Shown: positions 20,799-30,747, counted from the first letter of the stretch. The stretch is 64,000 bases of DNA from Paracoccaceae bacterium Fryx2 (GCA_032334235.1 JAVSGI010000003.1:434001-498000), one strand, 5' to 3'. A program made the numbers and translations. Notes: generated by a model not told the origin, from the sequence alone.

Positions 20799-22214
20799 AT
20801 GACCGGGCGCGAGGGGATGCGGGCCGAACCCCGGCCCGACAGGGGCGGCGATGCCCGCCCGGCCCGGCAGATCCGTGCGGCGGCGGAACACGAGGCGCAG
20901 GATGCCGCCCTGCAGTCCGCCCCCCGGCTTGGCCCCGCCCCGCAGGGCCTGCGCGACGACGCCACGCTGGCGGGCTTCGGCCGCGCGCTGCCGCCCGCCC
21001 TGCGCATGGCCGAGGAACGCAGGCTCGGGCTCGACCTGTCGGCGGTTCGGCTGCACGACGATGCCGCGGCCGGGGATGCGCTGGCCGACCATGGCGCGCG
21101 CGCGCTGGCGCGGGGGCAGGAGATTGCCCTCCTCCCCGCCGATGCCCGCGCCGACACGCCCGACACCGCCCGCCTGCTGCGCCACGAGATCGGCCATGTC
21201 GCCCAGCAGTCCCGCCCCGGCGCCGCCCCGATGATCCAGCGCGAGGGGGGCGAAGGCCGCGGCATCGGCCGCAGCCCGCCCGACGCGCCCTTCGTGACCG
21301 TGGAGGGCACCGGGGTCGAGGATGACCACGCGCTTTTCGCCCGCGACAGCGCCGACCTGACACCCGCCGCCCGGTCTGCGCTGGCGGCGGCGGCCGAGGG
21401 GCGGACGGGCGAGATCGTGGTGCACATCCACGGCTATGCCAGCCTTGAAGGCGACGACACCTACAACCGCAACCTGTCGGCGCACCGGGCGGTGGCGATC
21501 CGCGATGCGCTGGCGCCGCTGCTGCCTGAGGGCACCCGGTTCACCCTTTACGCCCATGGCGAGACCGACGCCTTCGGTGAACCGGCCAGAAACCGCCGCG
21601 CCGGGGTGGATTTCATCACCCCCGAGGAAGGCGGGCTGACACTCTCGGGCCCGCTGTCGCTGTTCCCGCGTCCCCGGCCATGGGCGCGCCTGCTCGACCC
21701 CGGCGCGCTGGTCCTGAACCTCGACCTGCCGGACCTGCAATCGCCGCGCGTGCCGCTGCCCGGCGACCTGACGCCCGCCGACCTTGGCCTGACGCCGGAA
21801 GGCGACCCCGGCTACGGCCCCCGCCGCCCGCCGCAGCCGACGAACCTGTGGGTCCAGCCGCCCCCGATCTGGCCGCGCGGCTATGATTTCACCGAGACGG
21901 CGCAGGGCTTTGCCATCCGCGGCGTGCCGCTGACTCTTGGCCATGCCGACGACATCTCGACGCATTTCGAATTCTGGCGGCTGCGGTTCTTCCAGCTTGG
22001 CCTGCCCGCCGATCTGGCCGACCAGGCGGCGCAGATGGGCACCGACATCATGGTGGGCACCCACCTGTCGAACAACCACCCCTTCCGCCACGAAGAACTT
22101 GACCGGCAGTTCGGCACCGAACCGCCGCCCAGTTTCACCATCCTGAACGAAACCCGGATGATGAAGATTTTCGACACCGTAAGCGGCTGGTTCAAGAAGG
22201 AGAGTGACAAATGA
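20799..22214 (+). CDS. eCIS-core (DUF4157) protein fused to an OmpA-like domain
   Basis: 471 aa from the ATG at 20799, 19 bases after the giant gene. Residues about 50-140 are a compact DUF4157 domain (LGLDLSAVRLHDDAAAGD, then HEIGH at 129-133). Residues about 165-270 resemble an OmpA-like peptidoglycan-binding domain (SADLTPAARSAL, HIHGYASLEGDDTYNRNLS, YAHGETDAFG, NRRAGVDF). The last 200 residues, Pro-rich then DISTHFEFWRLRFFQLGLP, match nothing I know. The stop overlaps the next start. The OmpA-like part could tether particles to the cell wall; that is inference. Confidence 0.8.
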   Translation: MTGREGMRAEPRPDRGGDARPARQIRAAAEHEAQDAALQSAPRLGPAPQGLRDDATLAGFGRALPPALRMAEERRLGLDLSAVRLHDDAAAGDALADHGARALARGQEIALLPADARADTPDTARLLRHEIGHVAQQSRPGAAPMIQREGGEGRGIGRSPPDAPFVTVEGTGVEDDHALFARDSADLTPAARSALAAAAEGRTGEIVVHIHGYASLEGDDTYNRNLSAHRAVAIRDALAPLLPEGTRFTLYAHGETDAFGEPARNRRAGVDFITPEEGGLTLSGPLSLFPRPRPWARLLDPGALVLNLDLPDLQSPRVPLPGDLTPADLGLTPEGDPGYGPRRPPQPTNLWVQPPPIWPRGYDFTETAQGFAIRGVPLTLGHADDISTHFEFWRLRFFQLGLPADLADQAAQMGTDIMVGTHLSNNHPFRHEELDRQFGTEPPPSFTILNETRMMKIFDTVSGWFKKESDK

Positions 22215-22861
22215 CCGGGTTGACCCGATCGCCCCGCATCCTCAAGGGCGGCCTCGTGCTGATGGACCGCGACAGCGGCGAGATCCTGCGCACCATCGTG
22301 CTGCAATACAACCCCGAGATGCTGACCCGCAGCCTGACGATCCGTGGCGCGGGCGACGACAGCGACCCGGTCGAGGCGCTGCGCCTGGCCGGCCCGCCGG
22401 TCGAGACCATCAGCCTTGAAGCGGTGCTCGACGCCGCCGACGGGCTTGAAACCCGGGATGCCACGGTGGCGGCGCACGGCGTTGCCGCCGATCTGGCGGC
22501 GATCGAAACCGTGCTGTCGCCCACCGTCGCGCAACTCGCGGCACAGGATGCGCTGGCGGGGCGCGGCGCCATCGAGGTGCTGCCCGCCATCAGCCCGCTG
22601 GTGCTGTTCGTCTGGGGTGCCAAGCGCATCGTGGCGGTGCGGATCACCGAATGTTCAGTGAAGGAGGAAGCCTTCGACCCCGACCTGAACCCGATCCGCG
22701 CCCGGATCACGCTGGGAATGCGGGCGCTGACGGTCAACGACCTGGCCTACGGGTCGCGCGGCGGCGGGGTCAGCCTGGTGCAGCTGCAACTGAAGGAAAC
22801 CCTGTCGCGCAAGGCGACCGGCGGCGGGCTGGCCGCCCTTGGCGCAGAGGAGAGCTTTTGA
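22211..22861 (+). CDS. eCIS tube-like adaptor, Afp7/Pvc7 N-domain family
   Basis: 216 aa, with a strong AAGGAGAG site before the ATG. The segments RTIVLQYNPEMLTRSL, PPVETISLEAVLDAAD, SPLVLFVWGAKRIVAVRITE and FDPDLNPIRARITLGMRAL match the contractile-injection-system tube protein N-terminal family (Afp7/Pvc7, like gp53/gp54 adaptors). It joins the inner tube to the baseplate hub. The C-terminal LysM found in some relatives is on the next gene instead. The stop overlaps the next ATG by one base. Confidence 0.85.
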   Translation: MTGLTRSPRILKGGLVLMDRDSGEILRTIVLQYNPEMLTRSLTIRGAGDDSDPVEALRLAGPPVETISLEAVLDAADGLETRDATVAAHGVAADLAAIETVLSPTVAQLAAQDALAGRGAIEVLPAISPLVLFVWGAKRIVAVRITECSVKEEAFDPDLNPIRARITLGMRALTVNDLAYGSRGGGVSLVQLQLKETLSRKATGGGLAALGAEESF

Positions 22862-23193
22862 TGAGCCTCGGAAAATTCGGCCCCTCCAGCCGCTACCTCA
22901 ACACCCCGATCGCCAGCCGCACCGGGCCGGACGGCCAACCGCTGCGCTACCTGCGCCGCCGCCTGATGCCCGACCCGAAGGCCGAGCCGCTGGGCTTCCA
23001 CCCCGTCAGCGACGGCGACCGGATCGACCGGATCGCCGCGCGCACGCTGGGCGACCCGCTGCTGTGGTGGCGGCTGGCCGACACCAACCTGGCACTCGAC
23101 CCGGCCGACCTGACCGCCACGGTCGGGCGCAGCCTGCGCATCGCGGTCGAGGCCGACCCGCCACCGCCGCAACCCGAGGACGGATCGCCATGA
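22861..23193 (+). CDS. LysM-like small baseplate protein
   Basis: 110 aa. The conserved core (PVSDGDRIDRIAARTLGDPL, then WWRLADTNLALDP and GRSLRIAV) is a LysM-type fold typical of eCIS and phage tail proteins X/gp53. It clamps the hub or adaptor at the baseplate. The ATG shares a base with the previous stop, and its own stop overlaps the hub start. Confidence 0.85.
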   Translation: MSLGKFGPSSRYLNTPIASRTGPDGQPLRYLRRRLMPDPKAEPLGFHPVSDGDRIDRIAARTLGDPLLWWRLADTNLALDPADLTATVGRSLRIAVEADPPPPQPEDGSP

Positions 23194-24338
23194 TCGAGGG
23201 CGTGACCCTGCAACTGCTGATCGGCGCCGTGATGGCCGAGCCCGCGCCCCGCGCGGTGATCGAGGCGCTGACGGATGTGCAGGTCACGCTGAACGACACC
23301 GGCTCCAGCGGCTTCCAGCTTTCGTTCCAGGCCGGGCGCACCTCGCCCCTGCTGACCGAGCTTTACCCTTCTGCCTATTTCGACCCGCCGCGCCGGGTGA
23401 TGCTGGTGGTGACGATGAACGGCCGCCAGACCGTGCTGATCGACGGGGTGATCACCCGGCACGAGCTTTCGGTTTCCTCCACCCCCGGGGCCAGCACGCT
23501 GACCATCACCGGGTCGGACCTGTCCGAGATGATGAACCGGATCGACTTTTCCGGCCTGCCCTGGCCGATGCCGCCCGAGGCGCGGGTGGCGATCATGGTG
23601 GCGAAATACGCCATGTACGGCATCATCCCGATGGTGGTGCCCTCGGTTCTGATCGCGCAGCCCAACCCGCTGGAACGCATCCCCAAGCAGCGCGGCACCG
23701 ATCTGGCCTATATCCGCAGGCTGGCGGCGCAGGTCGGCTATGTGTTCTACGTCGCCCCCGGCCCGCAGCCGGGGATGAGCCATGCCTACTGGGGCCCGCA
23801 GATCAAGGTCGGGGAGGTGCAGCCTGCCCTCAGCGTCAACATCGACGGCGCCAGCAACATCGACGCGCTGACCCTGTCGTTCGACGGGCTGCAGAAATCG
23901 GTGTTCATCTTCTACATCCAGGAAGAAAACTCCAAGTTCCCGATCCTGATCCCGGTGCCCGACATCGGCCTGCTGAACCCGCCGCTGGGGCCGCGCCAGC
24001 CGGTGCCGCTCAGCTTCACCAACCTCGGCAACCTCGCGCCGCAGGGTGACGACCCCAGTTCGGCCAAGTTCGACATCATGACGGCGGCGATGCGCGGGCT
24101 GGCCCAGGCGGCCGAGCGGGCCGACGTGATCTCGGGCTCGGGCAGTCTCGACGTGGCGCGCTATGGCCGGATGCTGAAGCCGCGCGCGCTGGTCGGGGTG
24201 CGCGGGTCGGGGCCATCCTACGACGGGGTCTATTATGTGAAATCGGTCACCTCGACCATCCAGCCCGGCAGCTTCAAGCAAAGCTTCCGGCTGACCCGCA
24301 ACGCATTCGAATCCTTCACCCAGGAGATCCCGGCATGA
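23190..24338 (+). CDS. Baseplate hub protein, gp27/VgrG N-domain-like (Afp8 hub half)
   Basis: 382 aa. Early strands (ALTDVQVTLNDTGSSGFQLS, VMLVVTMNGRQTVLIDGVI) and later motifs (GTDLAYIRRLAAQVGYVFYV, YYVKSVTSTIQPGSFKQSFRL) are those of phage late-control D/gp27 hub proteins. In Afp8/Pvc8 the hub and spike are one VgrG-like chain; here the spike is the separate next gene. Start and stop both overlap neighbours as ATGA. Confidence 0.88.
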   Translation: MIEGVTLQLLIGAVMAEPAPRAVIEALTDVQVTLNDTGSSGFQLSFQAGRTSPLLTELYPSAYFDPPRRVMLVVTMNGRQTVLIDGVITRHELSVSSTPGASTLTITGSDLSEMMNRIDFSGLPWPMPPEARVAIMVAKYAMYGIIPMVVPSVLIAQPNPLERIPKQRGTDLAYIRRLAAQVGYVFYVAPGPQPGMSHAYWGPQIKVGEVQPALSVNIDGASNIDALTLSFDGLQKSVFIFYIQEENSKFPILIPVPDIGLLNPPLGPRQPVPLSFTNLGNLAPQGDDPSSAKFDIMTAAMRGLAQAAERADVISGSGSLDVARYGRMLKPRALVGVRGSGPSYDGVYYVKSVTSTIQPGSFKQSFRLTRNAFESFTQEIPA

Positions 24339-24856
24339 GCGAGGGCGAGGAACGCCGCTTCCATGGCAAGTTTCGCGGCACGGTGCTGAACAACATCGAT
24401 CCGATGCAGAAGGGGCGGCTGCTGTTGCAGGTGGCCGATGTCGATGCGCTGCTGCCGACCACCTGGGCGATGCCCTGCTTCCCCTTCGCGGGTCGGCAAT
24501 GCGGCATGTGGGCCCTGCCGCAGATCGGCGCCGGAGTCTGGGTGGAATTCGAGCAGGGCGACCCCGACTACCCGATCTGGGTCGGGGGCTGGTATGGCAA
24601 CGCGGGCGAGGTTCCGGCGCTGGCGCTGACCGCCGCCCCCGCCCTGCCCGCCGTGGTGCTGCAAACGCAGGGCCAGACCACCCTGATGCTTTCCGACACG
24701 CCCGGCCCGACCGGGGGCATCCTGCTCAAGACGCTGACCGGGGCCTTCATCTCGATCAACGACATCGGCATCACCATCAGCAACGGCAAGGGGGCGATCA
24801 TCACCATGACCGGCCCGACCGTGACGGTGAACGCCGGTGCGCTGGTCGTGACCTGA
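24335..24856 (+). CDS. Baseplate spike protein V, gp5 OB-fold type
   Basis: 173 aa. The OB-fold segment (FRGTVLNNIDPMQKGRLLLQ, PQIGAGVWVEFEQGDPDYPI, WVGGWYG) is the phage baseplate assembly protein V/gp5 N-domain, followed by a short beta-prism-like repeat (GITISNGKGAIITMTGPTV). It trimerises as the membrane-piercing spike on the hub. The C-terminal prism is short, and the tip is provided by the next gene. Confidence 0.9.
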   Translation: MSEGEERRFHGKFRGTVLNNIDPMQKGRLLLQVADVDALLPTTWAMPCFPFAGRQCGMWALPQIGAGVWVEFEQGDPDYPIWVGGWYGNAGEVPALALTAAPALPAVVLQTQGQTTLMLSDTPGPTGGILLKTLTGAFISINDIGITISNGKGAIITMTGPTVTVNAGALVVT

Positions 24857-24870
24857 GAGGGGGGGACGCG

Positions 24871-25209
24871 ATGCCGGGGCCCATCTTCCACGTCGGCGCG
24901 ACCGCCATCTGCCCCCACGGCGGGCAGGTCACCACCATTTCCTCCAACGCGCGGGTGCTGGTGTCGGGGATGCCCGCCGCCACCATTGCCGACACCTCGA
25001 TGGTGGCGGGCTGCGCCTTCCAGCTGCCCGCCGGGCCGACGCCCAGCCCCTGCCTGCGCGTGCAATGGCTGGTGCCTGCGGTGCGGGTCACGGTGATGGG
25101 CCAGCCGGTGCTGCTGCAAACCTCGCCCAGCCTGTGCCTCAGCCCGGCGCAACTGCCGCAGGGGCCGGTCAACGTGCTGGTCAATCAGCCAAGGGTGATC
25201 GCGACATGA
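24871..25209 (+). CDS. PAAR-like spike tip protein
   Basis: 112 aa from the ATG at 24871, with GAGAGGGGGG before it. The repeats GATAICPHGGQV, ARVLVSGMPAATIADTSMVAGC and VTVMGQPVLLQTS fit the DUF4280/PAAR-like family that caps the spike with a sharp cone. C and H residues suited to metal binding are in the first repeat (CPHGG). There is no toxin extension. The stop overlaps gp25. Confidence 0.85.
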   Translation: MPGPIFHVGATAICPHGGQVTTISSNARVLVSGMPAATIADTSMVAGCAFQLPAGPTPSPCLRVQWLVPAVRVTVMGQPVLLQTSPSLCLSPAQLPQGPVNVLVNQPRVIAT

Positions 25210-25562
25210 CCGACATTGCCTTTCCATTCGACATCGACAGCGGCGGCCAGACCGCCACCGCCGACCCGCGCCGCCACCTGCGCGACCTGATCGAGCAGAT
25301 CCTCTGCACCACGCCGGGCGAACGGGTGATGCGCCCGACGTTCGGCGCGGGCATCGCGGCGCTGGTCTTCGCGCCTTCGGGCAATGCGCTGGCGGCGGCG
25401 CTGGAAACCTCGGTCCATGCCGCGCTGCAACAGGGGCTGGGCGGCCGGGCGCTGATCACCGGCGTCGAGGTCGGCGCCGAGGGCGGCACGCTGCGCGTCG
25501 AGGTCCGCTACCGCGGCGGCACCCAGGCCGAAGAGTCGATCACGCTGGAGGTGCAGACATGA
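25206..25562 (+). CDS. Baseplate wedge protein gp25/Afp9-like
   Basis: 118 aa. FPFDIDSGGQTATADPRRHL, LIEQILCTTPGERVMRPTFG and GAGIAALVF are the conserved core of the gp25/GPW/lysozyme-like baseplate family. It links the sheath to the baseplate and starts sheath polymerisation. Both ends overlap neighbouring genes. Confidence 0.92.
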   Translation: MTDIAFPFDIDSGGQTATADPRRHLRDLIEQILCTTPGERVMRPTFGAGIAALVFAPSGNALAAALETSVHAALQQGLGGRALITGVEVGAEGGTLRVEVRYRGGTQAEESITLEVQT

Positions 25563-27976
25563 CGCTGTCTTCCGCCACCCTTGCCCGGCAGCGGGCCGAC
25601 CGCATCCGCGCGGTGCGCGCGACCGACACGGTGAACGGCATCGACTTCGTCGAGGTTGCCAGCGCCGACCAGCGCACGCTCGATCTGACCTTCGTCCACC
25701 CCCTGCCCGGCCAGGCGGGCGAGGTGCCGGCCGGGATGGACCCGCTTGGCCCCGCGCAGATCCGCCTCACGGGCGGGGTGCGGGTGACCGGGATCACCGC
25801 CCTTACCGCCACCGCCAACGGGCGCGTGCTGCGGGTGGTGGTCGACCGGGCGGGCGACTTTTCGCCCTACGAACTGGCGCTGGTCGCCGCCCCCGGCAGC
25901 GACGCCCCGCCACCCGGCATCGACCCGGTGCTGGCGCGCATCACCGTGAACTTCAAGGTTTCCTGCCCGTCCGATCTCGATTGCCTGCCGGGCAGCGCCA
26001 CGCCGCCCCCCGCCCCCACCATCCCGATCGACTACCTCGCCCGCGACTGGCCCAGCTTCCGCCGCGCCATGCTCGACCGGATGTCGGCCACCGCCCCCGG
26101 CTGGAAGGAACGCAGCCCCGCCGACCTGATGGTGACCCTGGTCGAGGCGCTGGCCTTCGAGGCCGACCGGCTGGCCTACATGCAGGACGCCGTCGCGGCC
26201 GAGGCTTACCCCGGCACCGCCCGCCGCCGCACCTCGCTGCGCCGCCACGCGCGGCTGCTGGATTACGAGGTGCACGAAGGCTGCAACGCCCGCACCTGGG
26301 TCGCGCTGACCGTGACGCCCGGCAGCGACGCCGACGGCGCGGTGCTGCCCGAAGGCACGATGGTGGCGGCGCTGGGGCGCGACGCCGATCCGGTGGTGAC
26401 ACCCGACGACGCGCCCGAGCGGCTGGGCGGCGCGGTGGTGTTCGAGACCATGGCCGCCATTGCCCTGTCGGCCCCGCGCAGCACGCTGGTGCCCTACGAC
26501 TGGTCGGGGGCGGTGCCGGTTCTGCCGCAGGGCGCGACGGCCGCCACCTTCCTGCGCCCCGCCGGGCTGGTGCTGGCGCCGGGCGACGTGCTGATCCTTG
26601 AGGAAACCGCCGATCCCGAAACCGGCATCGCCGCCCGGCGCGACCTTTCGCGCCGCGCCGCCGTCCGGCTGACCGAGGTGCTGGCGGGCACCGACCCGCT
26701 TGATGCCACGCCGATCCTGACGGTGGCCTGGCACCGCGACGACGCGCTGCCCTTCGATCTGACCCTGACCGCCGAGGCGCTGGTGGGCGGGCTGCCCACG
26801 GTGGTGGCCACCGCGCAGGGCCTTGGCAACGTGGTGCTGGCCGACGAGGGGCAAAGCCTGCCCGGCACCCCCGGCGTCAGCCTAACGATGCCCGACGGTG
26901 CGCGCCCCTTCCGCCCCCGGCTCGACCGCGAGGACATCGTGTTCGCCGTGCCGCACGACCCCGCGCTTGCCCGCGCCGAACCCGCCCGCACCCAGCTTGC
27001 ACAAGACCCCCGCCGCGCCCTGCCCGCCGTGCTGCTGACCGGGCCGGGCGAGGTCTGGCGGCCGCGCCGCAGCCTGCTGGGCGCCGACCGCTTCGCCCGC
27101 GAGTTCGTGGTCGAACCCGAACCGGGGCAGCCCGCCACCCTGCGCTTCGGCGACGACATCGCGGGCCGCGCCCCGTCTGTCGGCACCAGCCTCACGGCGG
27201 CGCTGCGGCGGGGCGGCGGGGTGCGCGGCAACCTCGGGGCCGACAGCCTGACCAGCCTCGTCACGCCGCTGGCCGGCATCACCGCCGTGCGCAACCCCCT
27301 GCCCGCCAGCGGCGGCACCGCCCCCGAAAGCGCCGAGGAGATCCGCCGCTACGCACCGCAGGCGTTCCGCACCCAGGCCCGCGCCGTCACCCCCGCCGAC
27401 TGGGTGCAGCAGGCCGAGGCCTTCCCCGGCGTCGCCCGCGCCCGGGTCGACCTGCGCTGGACCGGCAGCTGGTATACCGTCTTCGTCACCATCGACCGCG
27501 AGGGCGGCGGGCCGGTGCGCGGCGACCCGGCCTTTGCCGCCGCCCTGCTGGACCACCTCGACCGCTTCCGGGTGGCGGGATACGACCTTGATCTGCGCGA
27601 CCCGGTCTACCTGCCGCTCGACATCACCCTGCTGGTCTGCCTCGCCCCCGGCTATGTCGCGGGCGACCTGCGCGGGCGGCTGGCCGAGGTGTTCTCGTCC
27701 GGCTATCAGCCGGGCGGGCAGCGCGGCCTGTTCCACCCCGACACGCTGACCTTCGGCGACCCGCTGTATCTTTCCCGCGTCTATGCGGCCGCCCTTGGCA
27801 TCGACGGGGTGGCCAGCGTCCGCGCCACCGTCTTTCACCCCCGCGGCCGCGCGGCGGCAGGCGAGATCGCGGCCGGGGTGGTCCGACCCGGCCCCACCGC
27901 CATCCTGCGCTGCGACAGCGACCCCAACCGCCCCGAAAACGGCTTCATCGCCTTCGACGTGAGGGAAACGACATGA
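25559..27976 (+). CDS. Large baseplate wedge protein, gpJ/Afp11-like
   Basis: 805 aa. IDYLARDWPSFRRAMLDRM, ADLMVTLVEALAFEADRLAY and RRRTSLRRHARLLDYEVHEG, and later YAPQAFRTQARAVTPADW with GVARARVDLRWTGSWYTVFV, mark the putative baseplate assembly protein family (gpJ/gp6-like, Afp11). It forms the baseplate ring with the next gene. Length is in the usual range (700-900 aa). Start and stop overlap neighbours. Confidence 0.9.
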   Translation: MTLSSATLARQRADRIRAVRATDTVNGIDFVEVASADQRTLDLTFVHPLPGQAGEVPAGMDPLGPAQIRLTGGVRVTGITALTATANGRVLRVVVDRAGDFSPYELALVAAPGSDAPPPGIDPVLARITVNFKVSCPSDLDCLPGSATPPPAPTIPIDYLARDWPSFRRAMLDRMSATAPGWKERSPADLMVTLVEALAFEADRLAYMQDAVAAEAYPGTARRRTSLRRHARLLDYEVHEGCNARTWVALTVTPGSDADGAVLPEGTMVAALGRDADPVVTPDDAPERLGGAVVFETMAAIALSAPRSTLVPYDWSGAVPVLPQGATAATFLRPAGLVLAPGDVLILEETADPETGIAARRDLSRRAAVRLTEVLAGTDPLDATPILTVAWHRDDALPFDLTLTAEALVGGLPTVVATAQGLGNVVLADEGQSLPGTPGVSLTMPDGARPFRPRLDREDIVFAVPHDPALARAEPARTQLAQDPRRALPAVLLTGPGEVWRPRRSLLGADRFAREFVVEPEPGQPATLRFGDDIAGRAPSVGTSLTAALRRGGGVRGNLGADSLTSLVTPLAGITAVRNPLPASGGTAPESAEEIRRYAPQAFRTQARAVTPADWVQQAEAFPGVARARVDLRWTGSWYTVFVTIDREGGGPVRGDPAFAAALLDHLDRFRVAGYDLDLRDPVYLPLDITLLVCLAPGYVAGDLRGRLAEVFSSGYQPGGQRGLFHPDTLTFGDPLYLSRVYAAALGIDGVASVRATVFHPRGRAAAGEIAAGVVRPGPTAILRCDSDPNRPENGFIAFDVRETT

Positions 27977-30747
27977 GCCTTGACGACGCCCCCGGCTGTG
28001 CCCATGGCGGGCGGGCACCCCGCCCCCGCAACCGCCCCGGCCTGACCGAAGTGGCCTACGGCACCGGCACCCAGCCGGAACTGCTGGCGGCGATGCTGGA
28101 TGCCCTGTCGCGCGACCCCAACCTTTCGCGCCTGACCACCCGCGCCCTGTCCGACCCCGCCATCTCGCTGATCGACGCCTGGGCGATGGTGCTCGACATC
28201 CTGTCGTTCTATCAGGCCCGCATCGCCAACGAGGGCTGGCTGCGCACCGCGACCGAGCGCCGGTCGGTGATGGAACTGGCCCGAATGGTCGGCTACGAGC
28301 TGAACCCCGGCGTGGCGGCCAGCACATGGCTCGCCTTCACCGTGCAGGCGCAACCGGCGGGGGGCGAGGTCTATCCGATGCCGCGCGGCATGAAGGTGCA
28401 GTCGATCCCCGGCCCGGGCGAGACGTCGCAACTGTTTGAAACCTCGGCCGAACTGGCCGCCCGCCCGACGCTGAACGCGCTGCGCCCGCGCCAGACCGCG
28501 CCGCAGGTGGTGGGGCGGCGCACCACGTCGCTGTGGCTGGCGGGCACCCAGACCAACCTCGCGCCGGGCGACCCGATCCTGCTGGTGGGGCCGACAAGGG
28601 CCGCCGATCCGGGGTCCGAACGCTGGGACATGCGCGTGGTGACCGAAGTGCTGGCCGACCCGGTCGCGGGGCGCACGCGGGTCAGCTGGCGCGACGATCT
28701 GGGCCACACCAGCCCGGTTACCGAACCGGCCGAAACGCCCGAAGCCTACGCCTTCGGCCTGCGCGCCAGCCTGTTCGGCCACAACGCCCCCGACTACCGC
28801 GTGATGCCCGAAAGCGTGCAGACGGCCTTCCCCCCCTCGCCGGCCGACGACAACGAATGGGACGGTTTCGCGATCGCCAGCCCCACCCAGCGCCGCATTG
28901 ACCTTGACCGCGACCATGACGCAATCCTGCCGGAAAGCTGGCTCGTGCTGGAACAGGGCGGCCTGCGCGAGCTTTACCGGGTGGAACAGGCCGAAACCGC
29001 CGCCAGGGCCGATTTCACCCTGACCGGCCGGGTGACGCGGCTGACGCTCGACACCGACGAAAGCCTGGCCAAGTTCGGCCTGCGCGGCACCGTGGTCCAT
29101 GCCGTCTCGCGCCCGCTGCCGCGCGCCGAGGCGCCGCTGGAAACCCCGCTGACGGGCGACGCCATCACGCTAGACGGCCCCGGCGACGATCTGGTGCCCG
29201 GTCAGTCGCTGATCCTGCGCGGCCGCCTGCTGACGCAGATGCAGGTGGCGCCGCGCGGCCATGTCTTCCGGCAGGGCGCGGGCGAGGTCGCGGCGCTGGA
29301 CCCGCCGCTGACCTTCCTGCCCGATGGCGGGGTGTCGGAGGTGCTGGCCCCCGCCACCGCCCTGACCGTGCTCGGCCCGCCCGGGATCGACGCGGCGGGC
29401 GTCACGATCTGGCCGCTGGCCCACCCCGACGGCCGGGCAGGCACCGTGCGCGGCGCGGCGGGGCGTGACCTGCTGCCGCTGCCGCCCCAGCCGCCGGAAG
29501 ACGCCTTCGCCCCGCCCGACGAGGCGCTGTATACCAGCGAACACGCCGTGATCCGGCGGATCGACCTGGCCGGGGGGCTTGCCACGCTGGTGCTGGAAAC
29601 CCCGCTCGCCGGGGTTTACTGGCGCCCCTCGGTCACGCTGAACGGCAATGTCGTGGCCGCGACCCATGGCGCCACGCGGGTCGAACTGACCTCGGCGCTG
29701 ACGGGCGAGACCTTCACCGAAACGCTGGGCTCGGGCGACGGGGCCCAGGGGATGCAAAGTTTCCGCCTCAGCCAGAAACCCCTGACGCACACCCAGGCCG
29801 CCACCCCGTCCGGCGGAAAGTCCAGCCTGACCGTGCGCGTGGACGGGCTGGCCTGGACCGAGGTGCCCACCCTTTACGGCCAGCCCGCCGATGCCCGGGT
29901 CTATGCCACCCGGCCGGGGGCGGACGGCCATCGGCGGGTGATGTTTGGCGATGGCCGCTTCGGCGCGCGGCTGCCCGCCGGGCAGGGCAACGTGGTGGCG
30001 ACCTACCGGATCGGCATCGGCCTTGCCGGGCAGGTGCGCGCCGGGCAGCTGACCCTGCCGCTTGACCAGCCGCTGGGCTTGCGCTCGGTGGTCAACCCTC
30101 TGCCCGCCACCGGCGCGCAGGACCCCGAGGCGGTCGAGGATGCCCGCCACAACGCCCCCCTCACCGTGCTGACCCTTGACCGGATCGTCTCGGTCCGCGA
30201 TTTCGAGGATTTCGCACGCGCCTTCGCGGGCATCGGCATGGCGCAGGCGACGCCGATCTGGTCGGGCGAACGGCAGGTGGTCCACATCACCGCCACCGGG
30301 GCCGATGGCGGGGTGCTCGACCCGGACGGCACCACCCTTGCCAATCTGCGCGACGCGATCGACTGCGCCCGCCACGCCGAACGCCCGGTGGTGGTGGCGG
30401 GCCATGCCGAACGGCGCTTCGGCCTGACGCTGCGTGCGGCGGTCACGCCGGGGATGCAGCCCGCCCCCGTGCTGGCGGCGCTGCGTGCCGCATTGCTGGC
30501 GCGCTACGGCAGCGACGGGCAGGCGTTGGCGCAAGGGGTAGAAGCCAGCCGGGTGATCGCCGAGGCGCAGGGTGTGGCCGGGGTGCTGGCGGTGATCCTC
30601 GCCGATCTTGACGGCCAGCCCCCCGCCACCACCACCCGGCTGCTGTCGCGTCGCGCCCGCTGGTCGGCCGCCGACGCCGCCTTCCTGCCGGCCGAACTGC
30701 TTCTGATCGACCGCGACCGCCTTGTCATCGAGGAGATCGAGCCATGA
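27973..30747 (+). CDS. Large baseplate wedge protein, Afp12-like
   Basis: 924 aa. RPGLTEVAYGTGTQPELLAA, ISLIDAWAMVLDILSFYQAR and ANEGWLRTATERRSVMELAR are the conserved N-terminus of the second large eCIS baseplate protein. The C-terminal half has gpJ-like motifs (DAVEDARHNAPLT-type segment, LDRIVSVRDFEDFARAF, GIGMAQATPIW). It pairs with the previous gene in the wedge. Length is typical. Both ends overlap by ATGA. Confidence 0.9.
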   Translation: MSLDDAPGCAHGGRAPRPRNRPGLTEVAYGTGTQPELLAAMLDALSRDPNLSRLTTRALSDPAISLIDAWAMVLDILSFYQARIANEGWLRTATERRSVMELARMVGYELNPGVAASTWLAFTVQAQPAGGEVYPMPRGMKVQSIPGPGETSQLFETSAELAARPTLNALRPRQTAPQVVGRRTTSLWLAGTQTNLAPGDPILLVGPTRAADPGSERWDMRVVTEVLADPVAGRTRVSWRDDLGHTSPVTEPAETPEAYAFGLRASLFGHNAPDYRVMPESVQTAFPPSPADDNEWDGFAIASPTQRRIDLDRDHDAILPESWLVLEQGGLRELYRVEQAETAARADFTLTGRVTRLTLDTDESLAKFGLRGTVVHAVSRPLPRAEAPLETPLTGDAITLDGPGDDLVPGQSLILRGRLLTQMQVAPRGHVFRQGAGEVAALDPPLTFLPDGGVSEVLAPATALTVLGPPGIDAAGVTIWPLAHPDGRAGTVRGAAGRDLLPLPPQPPEDAFAPPDEALYTSEHAVIRRIDLAGGLATLVLETPLAGVYWRPSVTLNGNVVAATHGATRVELTSALTGETFTETLGSGDGAQGMQSFRLSQKPLTHTQAATPSGGKSSLTVRVDGLAWTEVPTLYGQPADARVYATRPGADGHRRVMFGDGRFGARLPAGQGNVVATYRIGIGLAGQVRAGQLTLPLDQPLGLRSVVNPLPATGAQDPEAVEDARHNAPLTVLTLDRIVSVRDFEDFARAFAGIGMAQATPIWSGERQVVHITATGADGGVLDPDGTTLANLRDAIDCARHAERPVVVAGHAERRFGLTLRAAVTPGMQPAPVLAALRAALLARYGSDGQALAQGVEASRVIAEAQGVAGVLAVILADLDGQPPATTTRLLSRRARWSAADAAFLPAELLLIDRDRLVIEEIEP

